64,000 bases of DNA from Oscillospiraceae bacterium. GTDB lineage: Bacteria > Bacillota > Clostridia > Oscillospirales > Ruminococcaceae. Position numbers and translations under genes: made by a program. Numbering within the stretch: position 1 is the first letter of the stretch; every line of letters begins with the position of its first letter. Where the stretch lies: assembly GCA_009784625.1 (NCBI GenBank), contig WRBI01000003.1, forward strand, positions 42,070 to 106,069. The letters are read 5' to 3'. Of the stretch, positions 33,970 through 43,054 are shown in pieces. The notes beneath the pieces were generated by a model. That model did not search any database. It had not been told where the DNA came from and saw only the letters and a program-made list of their open reading frames with translations.

Positions 33970-35103
33970 ATGAAACGCTTGATACTTATTCTTGTTGCAT
34001 TGGCTATGCTGTTGGCAGCCTGCCAGGCCGCGCCTGCGGAAGCCGGGCCGGAGCCGGAGATTGAACCAATCACAGACGAGATTCGGAGCGAACTGCCTAC
34101 AGAGTCGGGCGGTGCAGCTATTGGGGATATTGCGCCGCAATTCGGAGCGTTCATTGCACAATACCACGCGATGAACGAGGATACGGTCGGCTGGCTGATG
34201 ATTCCCGGCACAAGTATCGACAATGCCATAGTGATAAATCCCAAGGGCGACCCCGGCTTCTATACGGAACACGCGTTTGACAGAACGCCGGATCCAAACG
34301 GCACATTCAGCACCGACTTCCGCGTCAATATCGGATCCGGCTTGCGAAGTGATATATCGCGCAACATACCGCTGTACGCCCACAATTTCACAGACAACCC
34401 GTACGGCGAATTATTTGACCAGCTCAAACGGTTCTTAAATCCGGAATTTGTGCGCGAGACCCCTTATGTTTTCTTTTCGACCTCCGCCGAGGATATGGTA
34501 TGGGAAGTTTTTGCGGTATTTCACACACATGTCGATTTCCCCTATATCATCCCCGATTTGGACCCCGAAACATTCTATGAGGTCATGAATGTTGCTTTGG
34601 CTGCTTCTATTTTCGATTTTAGAGCCGCGATAACTGAGCATGACAGAATCCTCACGCTGACTACCTGCACTTTTGATGTACCGGGGGTAGGTGTATTGCC
34701 GTTTGATGTGATACCTGATTATCGGTTTGTGGTAATGGCAAGGCTTGTTTCCCCGGATGAAACGCTTAGGGAAACCGCGACATTTTTTGTGAACGACAAC
34801 CCGCTGACTCCGCGCGATATGCCGACAATTTTTCATGATGGGAATGATGTCGTTTTCTATGGCGGGCGCGCGTATTTTACCACCCGCCTGCCGTCTATGC
34901 CGGAAATGGGGATGGACTTAGCGAACGCCACGTTAATCGGCGAAATTGGGCGCAATGGCATTGTGGTTAATCCACAAGACCTGGATGCGGTTATATTGCC
35001 GGTGGGTACGAGAGTCCTGCGGCATAACGAGAACCCGGATGTGCTGATTGCACAGCTGGACGGGCAGAATATACCCTATCGTTTCTTTCGGGATTTGAAC
35101 TGA
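33970..35103 (+). CDS. Class B sortase-like lipoprotein
   Basis: 377 residues. Lipobox Leu-Leu-Ala-Ala-Cys near residue 18 and an acidic Pro/Glu linker come before a sortase B fold: GWLMIPGTSIDNAIV, His in LYAHNF, the catalytic Cys in LTTCTF and Arg in YRFVVMARL. About 100 extra residues follow the core. Sortases cleave a sorting motif and attach proteins to the wall. They are normally held by a membrane helix, so lipoprotein anchoring is unusual. GGAGG precedes the ATG at 33970. No sortase substrate with an obvious sorting signal lies next to it. Confidence 0.78.
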   Translation: MKRLILILVALAMLLAACQAAPAEAGPEPEIEPITDEIRSELPTESGGAAIGDIAPQFGAFIAQYHAMNEDTVGWLMIPGTSIDNAIVINPKGDPGFYTEHAFDRTPDPNGTFSTDFRVNIGSGLRSDISRNIPLYAHNFTDNPYGELFDQLKRFLNPEFVRETPYVFFSTSAEDMVWEVFAVFHTHVDFPYIIPDLDPETFYEVMNVALAASIFDFRAAITEHDRILTLTTCTFDVPGVGVLPFDVIPDYRFVVMARLVSPDETLRETATFFVNDNPLTPRDMPTIFHDGNDVVFYGGRAYFTTRLPSMPEMGMDLANATLIGEIGRNGIVVNPQDLDAVILPVGTRVLRHNENPDVLIAQLDGQNIPYRFFRDLN

Positions 35104-35155
35104 AGGGTGCAAATGCCATCGCCCGCTTGTATTATGCCTGAGCTGGCGAAAAGCG

Positions 35156-35192
35156 AAACACCGCTTGATTACGAGATAATCAAGCGGTGTTT
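35156..35192 (+). terminator. Terminator after the sortase gene
   Basis: A 16-bp perfect stem AAACACCGCTTGATTA/TAATCAAGCGGTGTTT with a 5-nt loop, about 50 nt after the stop. Confidence 0.75.
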
Positions 35193-35275
35193 CGGGGTTT
35201 CCGGCACAAGGTGACGGCTGCGGATACGGGGCGTGTCGACACCGTACCTGCCAATACCAGCGGCAGCCGCGCAGG

Positions 35276-36223
35276 CTACGAATGGTGTACGCTTTTGCTG
35301 TGATAATTCTTTTCCAGCGCTTTGATCATGTTCACGATGACCTCGTTGATCGGCGTCGGTATGCCCAGGCGCTTGCCCTCTGCCACAACCGCCCCGTTGA
35401 GGACGTCGATCTCGGTGGGCTTCTTGTTGCCGATGTCAAACACCATTGACGGAACGTGCCCCGGCACCGATTCGGTTACTTGAATGACGTATTCAAGCGC
35501 TTCCTGACGGGTGATGTTGATGCCTTTCGCCCGCGCCACATCAGACACCTCATATATGATCTGCTTGCCGATTTCGATGGATTCCGGCGTTGTGATCATC
35601 AGCTCGGTGACATTGACTTTCAAGATTGCGCACAGTGTGTTTTCTGAGCAGTTGACCAGCAGCTTGCGCCAGATTTTTATGTCAATGTCGTCTGTGATGT
35701 GTGATTCAAGCCCCACTTCGTTTAAAGTATCCACAAACTTTTTAAGCTTGGGCGCGGCTTTTTCGGTCAGCGGCTTAACAAATGTGGGCACCATCTTAAG
35801 GGTGGTCAGTTCAATATGCCCCGGTGCTTTTAAGTCGCTTGTGAGGACGCTAAAGCCATACGCGATCTGCTCAGCCGGCAGATACTTTCGGATAATCTCT
35901 ACATTGCCGATGCCGTTTTGTAAGGTAACGACCAGTGTTTCGGGCGTTATACAGCTGACCATGGCGTCCTGGATTGCCTGATCTGTCCCGGTGCCTTTCA
36001 CGTAAATGATCGCCACATCGCAGGGGCCGATTTTCGCGGGGTCGCTTGTGACCCCGATCTTCTTTACCCACTTTTTATCCAGCTGGGTCATGATGAGCCC
36101 GTTATTGCTGACTGCCTCTACATACGCCTGATTTCTGCTGTACAGGCAGACTTCACATTTGTCGGCCAAATGCCCGCCGAACAAGCTGCCCATAGAGCCG
36201 GCGCCAATTACTGCAACTCTCAT
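35276..36223 (-). CDS. Ketopantoate reductase-family oxidoreductase (PanE/ApbA)
   Basis: 315 residues. Rossmann motif VAVIGAGSMGSLFGGHLA at the N terminus, the family Lys in VKGTGTDQA, the helical C-terminal domain with the conserved KLLVNCSENTL, and EIDVLNGAVV near the end. True PanE makes pantoate with NADPH, but the family is broad. It is the last gene of a TRAP-transporter/M24 operon, so acting on the imported compound or its product is more likely than vitamin synthesis. It starts 25 nt after the DctP stop. Confidence 0.82.
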   Translation of the reverse strand: MRVAVIGAGSMGSLFGGHLADKCEVCLYSRNQAYVEAVSNNGLIMTQLDKKWVKKIGVTSDPAKIGPCDVAIIYVKGTGTDQAIQDAMVSCITPETLVVTLQNGIGNVEIIRKYLPAEQIAYGFSVLTSDLKAPGHIELTTLKMVPTFVKPLTEKAAPKLKKFVDTLNEVGLESHITDDIDIKIWRKLLVNCSENTLCAILKVNVTELMITTPESIEIGKQIIYEVSDVARAKGINITRQEALEYVIQVTESVPGHVPSMVFDIGNKKPTEIDVLNGAVVAEGKRLGIPTPINEVIVNMIKALEKNYHSKSVHHS

Positions 36224-36247
36224 TACTGCTCTCCGTCCTCCCCTAAA

Positions 36248-37282
36248 TTAGTCGAGCAAACCTGCGTAGCGCATCAGCCTTTCGCCATATACGGGGTCTG
36301 CTTCCAAGACGCTTGCCCATGAAGCGCTGTAGGCGAGGTCAAGGTATTCTTCCGCCACATCCGGGGGCAGGTGAATAATGGTCATCCCAAGTTCTTCAAG
36401 CATTTCGTTGTCCCTCAAAATGGCTTCGGAATAATAGCTCCTCGCCCATTGCTCAAGCGCCAAAGCGGCGTCCTGAAGCGCGGTCTGCTGGTTGGCGGAC
36501 AGCCGGTCCCATGCCTGGCTGCTGACCACCAGCGCAACGTCTACATTGTAGAAAGCGGGCTTGATGATATAATCGACCACTTCGTGCCAGCCGAAGTCGG
36601 CAATGCCCAGACTTGGCCAGCCTGTTCCCTGAATTACGCCGCGCTCAAGGGCCTGATAGGTTTCACCGGCCGCCATGTTTACCTGCCCTGCCCCCAGCGC
36701 GTCAATAAACGCGGCATACGCGGGGGTCGCGCGGATGGTCATGCCTCTGAAGTCGTCAATGGAATCAATTCTTCTTTGGAGGTAAAGGCTGAAAGTCAAC
36801 CCGTCGGAGGGTGAACCCAGATAGCGGGCGTTGAGGTATTCCTGATAAAGCTCATCAACAAACGCAAACCCGCCGCCTTCGCGGAGCACAGGCGCGTCAA
36901 TGAGTTTGAGCGCTTCGAGCACAGGCATATGGGATACATTAAATGTGTGCGCTGTCCAGGCGACGTCTACAACGCCGTTCATGATGGCTTCGGCCAGCTG
37001 ATTGGCCGGGATGGCTTCCGGGCCGCCGCCCCACTCAATAATAACGGTGCCGTTCGTTTTGTCGTACACATCCTGTACAAATTCTTCCATGCCAAGCAGG
37101 TTGCTGTTGCCCTCAGGCCATGCCGAAAACAGCCTTAAGGTAACGGTCGCCTCACCGGCCTCACCGGACTCGCCGGTTGTGCCTGCACCGCCCGTGCCGC
37201 CTGTCCCGCCGCCACAAGCCACAAGGGCCGCGGCCAAAGTCAGGCAAAGAATTGCCGCAAGAATCTGTTTCGTTCTTCTCAT
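36248..37282 (-). CDS. dctP: TRAP transporter solute-binding lipoprotein (DctP)
   Basis: 344 residues. Lipobox Ala-Leu-Val-Ala-Cys at about 20-24, a Gly/Thr-rich linker, then the DctP fold with the organic-acid-binding core MTIRATPAYAAFIDALGAG and ALERGVIQGTGWPS. The conserved Arg in TIRATP normally binds the ligand carboxylate, so a carboxylic acid is likely. Gram-positive DctP proteins are lipid-anchored, as here. Cotranscribed with DctM and DctQ. Confidence 0.9.
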   Translation of the reverse strand: MRRTKQILAAILCLTLAAALVACGGGTGGTGGAGTTGESGEAGEATVTLRLFSAWPEGNSNLLGMEEFVQDVYDKTNGTVIIEWGGGPEAIPANQLAEAIMNGVVDVAWTAHTFNVSHMPVLEALKLIDAPVLREGGGFAFVDELYQEYLNARYLGSPSDGLTFSLYLQRRIDSIDDFRGMTIRATPAYAAFIDALGAGQVNMAAGETYQALERGVIQGTGWPSLGIADFGWHEVVDYIIKPAFYNVDVALVVSSQAWDRLSANQQTALQDAALALEQWARSYYSEAILRDNEMLEELGMTIIHLPPDVAEEYLDLAYSASWASVLEADPVYGERLMRYAGLLD

Positions 37283-37343
37283 CTTAAATTCCCCTTACTT
37301 TTGTTTATTGTTGTTCGGTAGTTTTTCGATGCGGTTATGCCGA

Positions 37344-38663
37344 TTACAGCCGCGCCGCCGGCAGATAGGTTATAATCTCGGGAAACGCCGTCATAATCAA
37401 TATCGCGATAATATTCATGATGACAAACGGGACCGCGCCCAGATAAATGTCTTTCATGAGTATTTCAGGCGGCGACACCCCTTTCATCGCAAACAGCGCA
37501 AGGCCGACCGGCGGGGTCAGCTGGCAGATTTGCAGACAGATGAGGTAAAGGATCGCGAACCAGACCGTGTGAATCTCAAACGCGAGCACAATCGGCATAA
37601 AGATGGGCAATGTGATCATCATGACCGCCGTCTGCTCCATAAACAGGCCGATCAATAAGACAAAGGACAACATAAGGAAGAGCACCACGTTCGGGGAATC
37701 GGAAATTCCCATCACGGCCACAACCGCCTGGCGGCTTGCCCCGGACATAGAAAGAATTTGACTGAACCCGGCCGAACTCGCAATAATCAACAAGATCATG
37801 CCGGTTATCCGAAGGGAGCCGACCAGGGTCTTGAACACCAGCTTTAAGCTGAACTTTCTGTAAAAGATGGTGAGGATATAAGCGCCCAGCGCGCCGATGG
37901 CCGCCGATTCGGTCGGGGTAGCAAGCCCCATAAAGATCAGCCCCATAACCAGCAGGAAGATGGCCGCCAACGGAAGCAGGTCGGTGAACAGCGCCCTTAC
38001 CATCTGTTTTGGGGTTGCGTTTTCGACTTCATCGGCGTCGCTGACCGGGGCCATACTCGGCCTTACCGTACACGCGACAACAATATAGATCAGATACATC
38101 AGGAAGAGCATGATACCGGGGAAGATCGCCCCGATCAGGATCTGCCCGACCGATATCCCCGAAATACTACCCAGCAGTACAGCCAAAGCACTTGGCGGGA
38201 TCACCATCGCGAGTGAGCCTGACCCCATGATAGTACCGGTGGTGAGCATTTTGCTGTATCCGCGCTTGGTCATTTCGGGCGCCATAATAGAGCCGACCAT
38301 TGCGGTGGTTGCGACCACCGACCCGCTAAGCGCGGAAAAAACGCCGCCGCCCAGCATGGTTATCACGCTGAGCCGGCCGGGGACACGCTTGACAAACAGC
38401 GCCGCTGTTTTGAGTGTGCGCGTGACAAGCCCCGACTGGTAAAACACTTCCCCCATAATCATGAAAAAGGGAATTGGCGTCAGCGCAAACTGGGTCGTTT
38501 GGTCGTACATGCCAAGAATCAGCTGCCGGACTCCAAACGGGCCCATAAGAAAAAACGTCGCACTTAAGGAGACAAGCAAAAAGCTGAACGCGATCGGCAG
38601 CCCTGTCAGCATGAGGAATACAAGTCCCGCGAAAAGGATCAATAACAGCGTATACCATTCCAT
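37344..38663 (-). CDS. dctM: TRAP transporter large permease (DctM)
   Basis: 439 residues, about twelve membrane helices, with typical segments PIPFFMIMGEVFYQSGLV and MVIPPSALAVLLGSISG. This is the sodium- or proton-coupled channel subunit. It starts 3 nt after the DctQ stop, with AGGGGGG upstream. Confidence 0.93.
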   Translation of the reverse strand: MEWYTLLLILFAGLVFLMLTGLPIAFSFLLVSLSATFFLMGPFGVRQLILGMYDQTTQFALTPIPFFMIMGEVFYQSGLVTRTLKTAALFVKRVPGRLSVITMLGGGVFSALSGSVVATTAMVGSIMAPEMTKRGYSKMLTTGTIMGSGSLAMVIPPSALAVLLGSISGISVGQILIGAIFPGIMLFLMYLIYIVVACTVRPSMAPVSDADEVENATPKQMVRALFTDLLPLAAIFLLVMGLIFMGLATPTESAAIGALGAYILTIFYRKFSLKLVFKTLVGSLRITGMILLIIASSAGFSQILSMSGASRQAVVAVMGISDSPNVVLFLMLSFVLLIGLFMEQTAVMMITLPIFMPIVLAFEIHTVWFAILYLICLQICQLTPPVGLALFAMKGVSPPEILMKDIYLGAVPFVIMNIIAILIMTAFPEIITYLPAARL

Positions 38664-38666
38664 AAA

Positions 38667-39173
38667 TCAGCTTGTCCCCCCTTTCATTGCTTTAATCTCC
38701 TGTAAGTCCAGACAGAAGTGGCGCAAAAACTGCAATGCCATAAAGAACATTCCGACCGGAACCGCCGCCACCAATACCCACTGCGGCGTCCCCATTGTGT
38801 CCATTACCAAAACATTTCTCTGTAGGTTGCCGATCGCAACCAATGCCCCAAAGTAGCAGACTATGGCGCAGATAACCGCGCCCATAAAGTCGGTGACCGT
38901 GGTCATAACCTTTCGCTTGTATGGATGAATTGCCTCAAGAACAATATCCACCGATATATGCTTGCGCTGCTGAAGAATCCATGGCCCTGATAAAAACGCA
39001 ATATAAATCAGCGTATAAGTTGCGTACTCCATCAGAAAGGACAAAGGCTGGTTAAACACCACCCGCGAGAAGGTCGAGTAGCAAATCGCCAACAGCAAAA
39101 ACCCAAGTGCAAGGCCGCCGATCCCCGCAAGCCCAAGTGTGCAAACATCCAGAATTTTGTTTAGCAGCTTCAA
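38667..39173 (-). CDS. dctQ: TRAP transporter small permease (DctQ)
   Basis: 168 residues, four membrane helices, with the family segment LSFLMEYATYTLIYIAFLSG. It starts at TTG 39173 with AAGGGAG upstream. A hairpin (CCTTCCCC/GGGGAAGG, 39217-39243) sits between this gene and the M24 gene before it and may tune expression. Confidence 0.88.
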   Translation of the reverse strand: MKLLNKILDVCTLGLAGIGGLALGFLLLAICYSTFSRVVFNQPLSFLMEYATYTLIYIAFLSGPWILQQRKHISVDIVLEAIHPYKRKVMTTVTDFMGAVICAIVCYFGALVAIGNLQRNVLVMDTMGTPQWVLVAAVPVGMFFMALQFLRHFCLDLQEIKAMKGGTS

Positions 39174-39266
39174 ATGATCACTCCCTTATTTGCCAGCGAA
39201 CCTCTAAAATGCCAAGCCTTCCCCCGCGGGTGGCAGGGGAAGGGTAAGCAAAATGTCAGGCGCTTG

Positions 39267-40451
39267 TTAAAGCAAGATGATTTCCGGCGGCGTCTTGTGG
39301 ATTTTCTCCGCGCCTTTTTCGGTGACATAGTAGTTATCGTTGATATACACCGTCTGTTCGCTGTCAATAAAGTACGGGTGAAGCGAGATGTTCATCCCCG
39401 CTTTGATCATCATGGTCTCGTTGCCTTCCGGCCTGCTGGCCATGAACGCCGGGCGCTCGATGAGGTCGTATCCCTGGGAGTGGCCGTACAGTCTGCCCTC
39501 CTGGCTGTAACCTTTCTCGCTGACCAGCTTGTTGTACTTATCGACAATCTCACAGGCCGGGCGGCCGGGTACAAGCATGTCGGCGGTAAACTGCTGTGCC
39601 TGGGCGGCAAAGTCCCACGCCTTTTGAAGCGCCGGGTAAGGCTCGCCAAAACAGAAGTTGCGCGCGGATTCACAGTATTCGCCGCCGGGGCCGGAAACTT
39701 CAATCAAAATCGTTCCGTAGTCGCCCTCGTTCATCCTGCGGTTGGCGTACTGGAATGTGCACATACCGCAAGGCTTGCCGGGTTCGTTCGTTCCCATAAA
39801 CACCAGATGCTCTTCGCTGCCGAGATCCATCAGAAGCTTGATTACCTCCGCGCGGATCTGGTATTCGTACATGCCGGGTTTGATGATGGCCGGGAGTGCT
39901 GAAAACGCGCTGTCGTGGGTTCTGGCCGCCTCGCGGACAAGTTCCATCTCTTCGGGGCTCTTCATCGCCTTGATCATGTCAAACTCGTCGGTGATGTTGA
40001 CCAGTTCCACTTTGGGGAAAGCCGCCCTGACCCGCAGCATAAAGCCGGTGTTGATCAGCGCCGGGCCGATATAGCCCACCCGTTTCGGGTTCATTTTTTT
40101 GATATATGAAATGGCGAAATCCGCTTCGGAGTCCGCGGTATAACAAAGGCTGGGGGAAATTGGGGCATAGCAGACGTCTTCAACGCCCCTCAGCCCCCAC
40201 TCGGGTATTCTTGACGCGCTCGAGCGGATCAGAGTCATCTCGCCCTGTTTGGGGAAGAGAACGGTCATGTGGAAGTTGTATTCGGCGGGTACGTCGGTAA
40301 ACCAGCGGACATATCCGCCAAGGTGCATATTGTTGCCCTGTGTAAAAACAAGGTCGAGGTCCATTTTTTTCATCAACGCGCGGGTTTCTTCCCAGCGCCG
40401 TACAAGCTCAGCGTTCGATATCGGCCGTCTTACTCTGGTGGCTAAACTCAC
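39267..40451 (-). CDS. M24-fold protein, non-canonical (creatinase-like)
   Basis: 394 residues. An N-terminal creatinase domain (1-145), then the pita-bread M24 fold. Metallopeptidases of this fold need two Asp, one His and two Glu. Here the first Asp position reads ILIEVSGPGGEY, the second ESARNF, and the Glu of the usual EPG motif is replaced in NISLHPYF; only the His in GHSQGYDLIERPA is clearly kept. It is thus unlikely to be a dimetal aminopeptidase and may act like creatinase or another metal-free hydrolase or lyase. It sits in tandem with a paralogue and in an operon with a TRAP transporter. Confidence 0.8.
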   Translation of the reverse strand: MSLATRVRRPISNAELVRRWEETRALMKKMDLDLVFTQGNNMHLGGYVRWFTDVPAEYNFHMTVLFPKQGEMTLIRSSASRIPEWGLRGVEDVCYAPISPSLCYTADSEADFAISYIKKMNPKRVGYIGPALINTGFMLRVRAAFPKVELVNITDEFDMIKAMKSPEEMELVREAARTHDSAFSALPAIIKPGMYEYQIRAEVIKLLMDLGSEEHLVFMGTNEPGKPCGMCTFQYANRRMNEGDYGTILIEVSGPGGEYCESARNFCFGEPYPALQKAWDFAAQAQQFTADMLVPGRPACEIVDKYNKLVSEKGYSQEGRLYGHSQGYDLIERPAFMASRPEGNETMMIKAGMNISLHPYFIDSEQTVYINDNYYVTEKGAEKIHKTPPEIILL

Positions 40452-40474
40452 TTATCTTCACTCCTCTCTTCTGT

Positions 40475-41665
40475 TTAGGTGCGGAACACGACTTGCGGTG
40501 TTTTGTGAAGCTTGCGGCAGCCGCCGGCTTCAATCATGAAGCTGTCGGCCACAAACGCGGACTTACATTCAGAAACAAGGGATGTGTTCACCGACATGCA
40601 CATGCTTTCGGCCAGCTTCATTGTTTCGCCGGGCTGTATGCTGGGGCGCTCAACATGGTCGTAGCCCTGCCCATACGCAAAGACGCCCTCTTCTTGTTTA
40701 CAGCCGATGGAAGCAAGGTAGTCGTTGTACTTTTTAAAGATGTCCTGCGGGGCGGCGCCGGGCTTGAGCATGGCGGCCAGCTTTTCCTGGGCGGCCACAG
40801 CCTGCGCAAAGTCGCTTTTCATCCGGGCGCACGGTTCACATCCGACAGAGAACATCCGGCCAACGGTGGTGAAAAAGCCGCCGGGTCCGCTGCACTTCAG
40901 GTTAACATAAAGCGAGTCGCCCATTTCAAGTTCGCGGTTTTGGTAAAAGCTGGGCATCGGTGACATCGCCTCGCCTCTGGGTGCGCTGGCCATCAGGATA
41001 ACCATCTCTTCGCCTCCGTGGTCGGTGACGATCTGCATCAGCTTGGAGCGCAGCTCGAACTCGTTGATGCCGGGGCGTGCGTAGCCGATGATATATCCCA
41101 TCGCCTTATCCAAAACTTTGGCGGAGTTTTCGATGAACTTGACTTCATCCGCGCTCTTGATCGCGCGCAGCTCGTCAAAGATGGGGGCGACGTCCACAAA
41201 TTCGACGCCGGGCGCGTTCTTTTCCATATACTCGTAGTAGTTATACTGGAACATGTTAAAGCCGGGGATTCCGATTTTCTTCGCGTTGTTCTCTTTAATC
41301 CAGCGGGTCGCGAACATGCCTTCCCAGTCGTTGGTAAAGTTGAACACAGAGAAGTAAGGGGCTGCGTCATAGGGCTTGCCGATGCGAAGCAGGTGGGGCG
41401 GCGGGTAGAGGTCAAGCGGCGGGCCGCTGCACGCGATGTACCGCACTTCGCTGTCGGCCGGAAGGATGGTGGATTGCGGGTAGTTGTTCTCGGCCAAGGT
41501 GTCCGTCAGCCAGCGGTTGCAGCCCCCCATATACTGGGTGAGGTTTTGCGAAATGATACAGTCGACGCCCTGTGCTTTCATTGCCTTTTGTAAGGCGGCG
41601 TTGCGGCGCTCCAGCTCCGCTTTCGGAATCGGCGATTTCAGTCTTTCGTGAAACACTTCTTGCAT
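40475..41665 (-). CDS. Second M24-fold protein, non-canonical
   Basis: 396 residues from the ATG at 41665 (AAAGGAGG upstream). A paralogue of the next gene, sharing the opening KAELERRNAAL, GQGYDHVERP and the ending LHKTPQVV. Metal ligands are again absent: the first Asp is Asn (YVNLKCSGPGG), the second pair reads TTVGRM, and the terminal Glu position reads CMSVNTSL. The two proteins may form a heteromer. First gene of the operon, opposite a Crp/Fnr regulator. Confidence 0.8.
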   Translation of the reverse strand: MQEVFHERLKSPIPKAELERRNAALQKAMKAQGVDCIISQNLTQYMGGCNRWLTDTLAENNYPQSTILPADSEVRYIACSGPPLDLYPPPHLLRIGKPYDAAPYFSVFNFTNDWEGMFATRWIKENNAKKIGIPGFNMFQYNYYEYMEKNAPGVEFVDVAPIFDELRAIKSADEVKFIENSAKVLDKAMGYIIGYARPGINEFELRSKLMQIVTDHGGEEMVILMASAPRGEAMSPMPSFYQNRELEMGDSLYVNLKCSGPGGFFTTVGRMFSVGCEPCARMKSDFAQAVAAQEKLAAMLKPGAAPQDIFKKYNDYLASIGCKQEEGVFAYGQGYDHVERPSIQPGETMKLAESMCMSVNTSLVSECKSAFVADSFMIEAGGCRKLHKTPQVVFRT

Positions 41666-42211
41666 GAAACATCCTCCTTTTGTAATGGCGTTTGAAATTT
41701 GACTGAATTGACAATTACATAACAAAGCAGTGTCGAAATGTGGGCAGCGTCCAGAGGCTTTTCGACCCTTTTTCGCTGCTCGCGCTCTTTACCGCCCGCC
41801 AAATCAGTGTGTATGCACATTAATATCGCGATGCGGATAAATATATTGTACACATCTTTGTATCCTTGCTGTGTTCCAGATGATACATACCCCGATATTA
41901 TTGCGTTTTGGGCGCCAAAATCCCGTGGCAATTATTGTTTAAATTGACGAGTAAAAATAAGGCGGACGCGACAGCTATATGGCAGGCAATTGCTATAATC
42001 CCCTAAAATCGCGCGTGGCTGTGTAATTTTAAGCGGCTACTCACGCACACAGCCTTGACTGTCTCGAAGCGCTGACGCAGATGTCCGTTGTTGTTTCTAC
42101 ACAAAAAACGAAACTGCGCGGGCGTTTTGTTGAAAAGACTCTTTGTGGTATGTATAATGGAGGGAAGGGCTCGGTATTGTCTTGCGTCTTGATAGGATCG
42201 GGGGGATACAT
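41666..42211. other. Divergent intergenic region of the TRAP/M24 operon
   Basis: About 545 bp, AT-richer than the genes, with no supportable coding frame. It must hold promoters for both the M24 operon and the Crp/Fnr gene, but I see no clean Crp or Fnr palindrome (TGTGA-N6-TCACA or TTGAT-N4-ATCAA). Confidence 0.4.
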
Positions 42212-42859
42212 ATGATACGCAACCTGCACAAGTACGCAGCAGAATGGCTACTGCTTGTTCAAAAGGGCAAGGGGCGCACTTACAAGCCGGGAGAAATCAT
42301 CTATATGCAGGGAAAGCTGGACATCGGGCTGGTCTGTATCATGCGCGGAAAAGTGAAGAACTCGGTGTATTTCCCCAACGGAACGGAAAAGGTCATTTGC
42401 ATCTTCGAAGCGCCGGCAATTACCGGCGAAACCTCGGTGATTGACAACAGGGAAACACTGGTCACCACCCAGGCGCTCACCGATGTTGAGGTTTCGGCGA
42501 TACCGGCCAGCCAGGTGCACGAGCTTATGGAGCAAAACTCCCGTATCATGATGATGCTTTTAGAAGTCTACGCGGAAAAGATCCGCTGTCTTGAGCTTCA
42601 AGCAGAAAGCGTTGTTCTCAGCACACAGCAAAAAACCGCGCGTATGCTCATTAATTTTCATTCGTACGGGGTGTTTTCTCACGGGGCGGAAAACAAAGCG
42701 CTTCACGTAACCCACGACCAACTGGCGGGCTTTCTTGGCACAACCCGCCCCAAAATTACCAGCACCCTCAGCGCGTTTGAGGCCGGTGGGCTTATCAAGC
42801 GCAACCGCGGAAGCATTGAAATTCTCGACGAAGCCGCTCTTAAGAGCCTGTATGAGTGA
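42212..42859 (+). CDS. Crp/Fnr-family transcriptional regulator
   Basis: 215 residues from the ATG at 42212 (GGGGGGAT upstream). A cyclic-nucleotide-binding-like beta barrel (about 20-120, with RTYKPGEIIYMQGK), a dimer helix, and a C-terminal winged helix with DQLAGFLGTTRPKITSTLSA. No N-terminal Cys cluster is present, so it is not an oxygen-sensing Fnr. It diverges from the M24/TRAP operon and probably controls it in response to a small molecule, as CprK- and FlpA-type regulators do. Confidence 0.85.
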   Translation: MIRNLHKYAAEWLLLVQKGKGRTYKPGEIIYMQGKLDIGLVCIMRGKVKNSVYFPNGTEKVICIFEAPAITGETSVIDNRETLVTTQALTDVEVSAIPASQVHELMEQNSRIMMMLLEVYAEKIRCLELQAESVVLSTQQKTARMLINFHSYGVFSHGAENKALHVTHDQLAGFLGTTRPKITSTLSAFEAGGLIKRNRGSIEILDEAALKSLYE

Positions 42860-43006
42860 CCTTTGAATGGCCGGCCGGCGGCGGATCGGCTACACTGCCC
42901 GCCGGCTTGTCAATAACGATTTTCTCAAACCCGGATGATCTATCGAATCGACGCGGGCATCAATTCTGTTTGCGCGTGTGTTTGGCCGCTATAAAATATT
43001 TTAATG

Positions 43007-43022
43007 TGACACGATGGTGTCA
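43007..43022. promoter_or_regulatory. Palindromic operator before the WYL regulator gene
   Basis: TGACACGATGGTGTCA is a perfect 6-4-6 palindrome just upstream of a TATACT-type -10 (about 43035). A matching site lies at 43960 before the next gene. Confidence 0.55.
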
Positions 43023-43054
43023 TATTTTTATGGTATACTATACTGGGTGATGTG

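Noticed and set aside
39267..41665. Calling both M24 proteins Xaa-Pro aminopeptidases
   Set aside because: Most metal-binding residues are replaced at matching positions, so peptidase activity is not supported.
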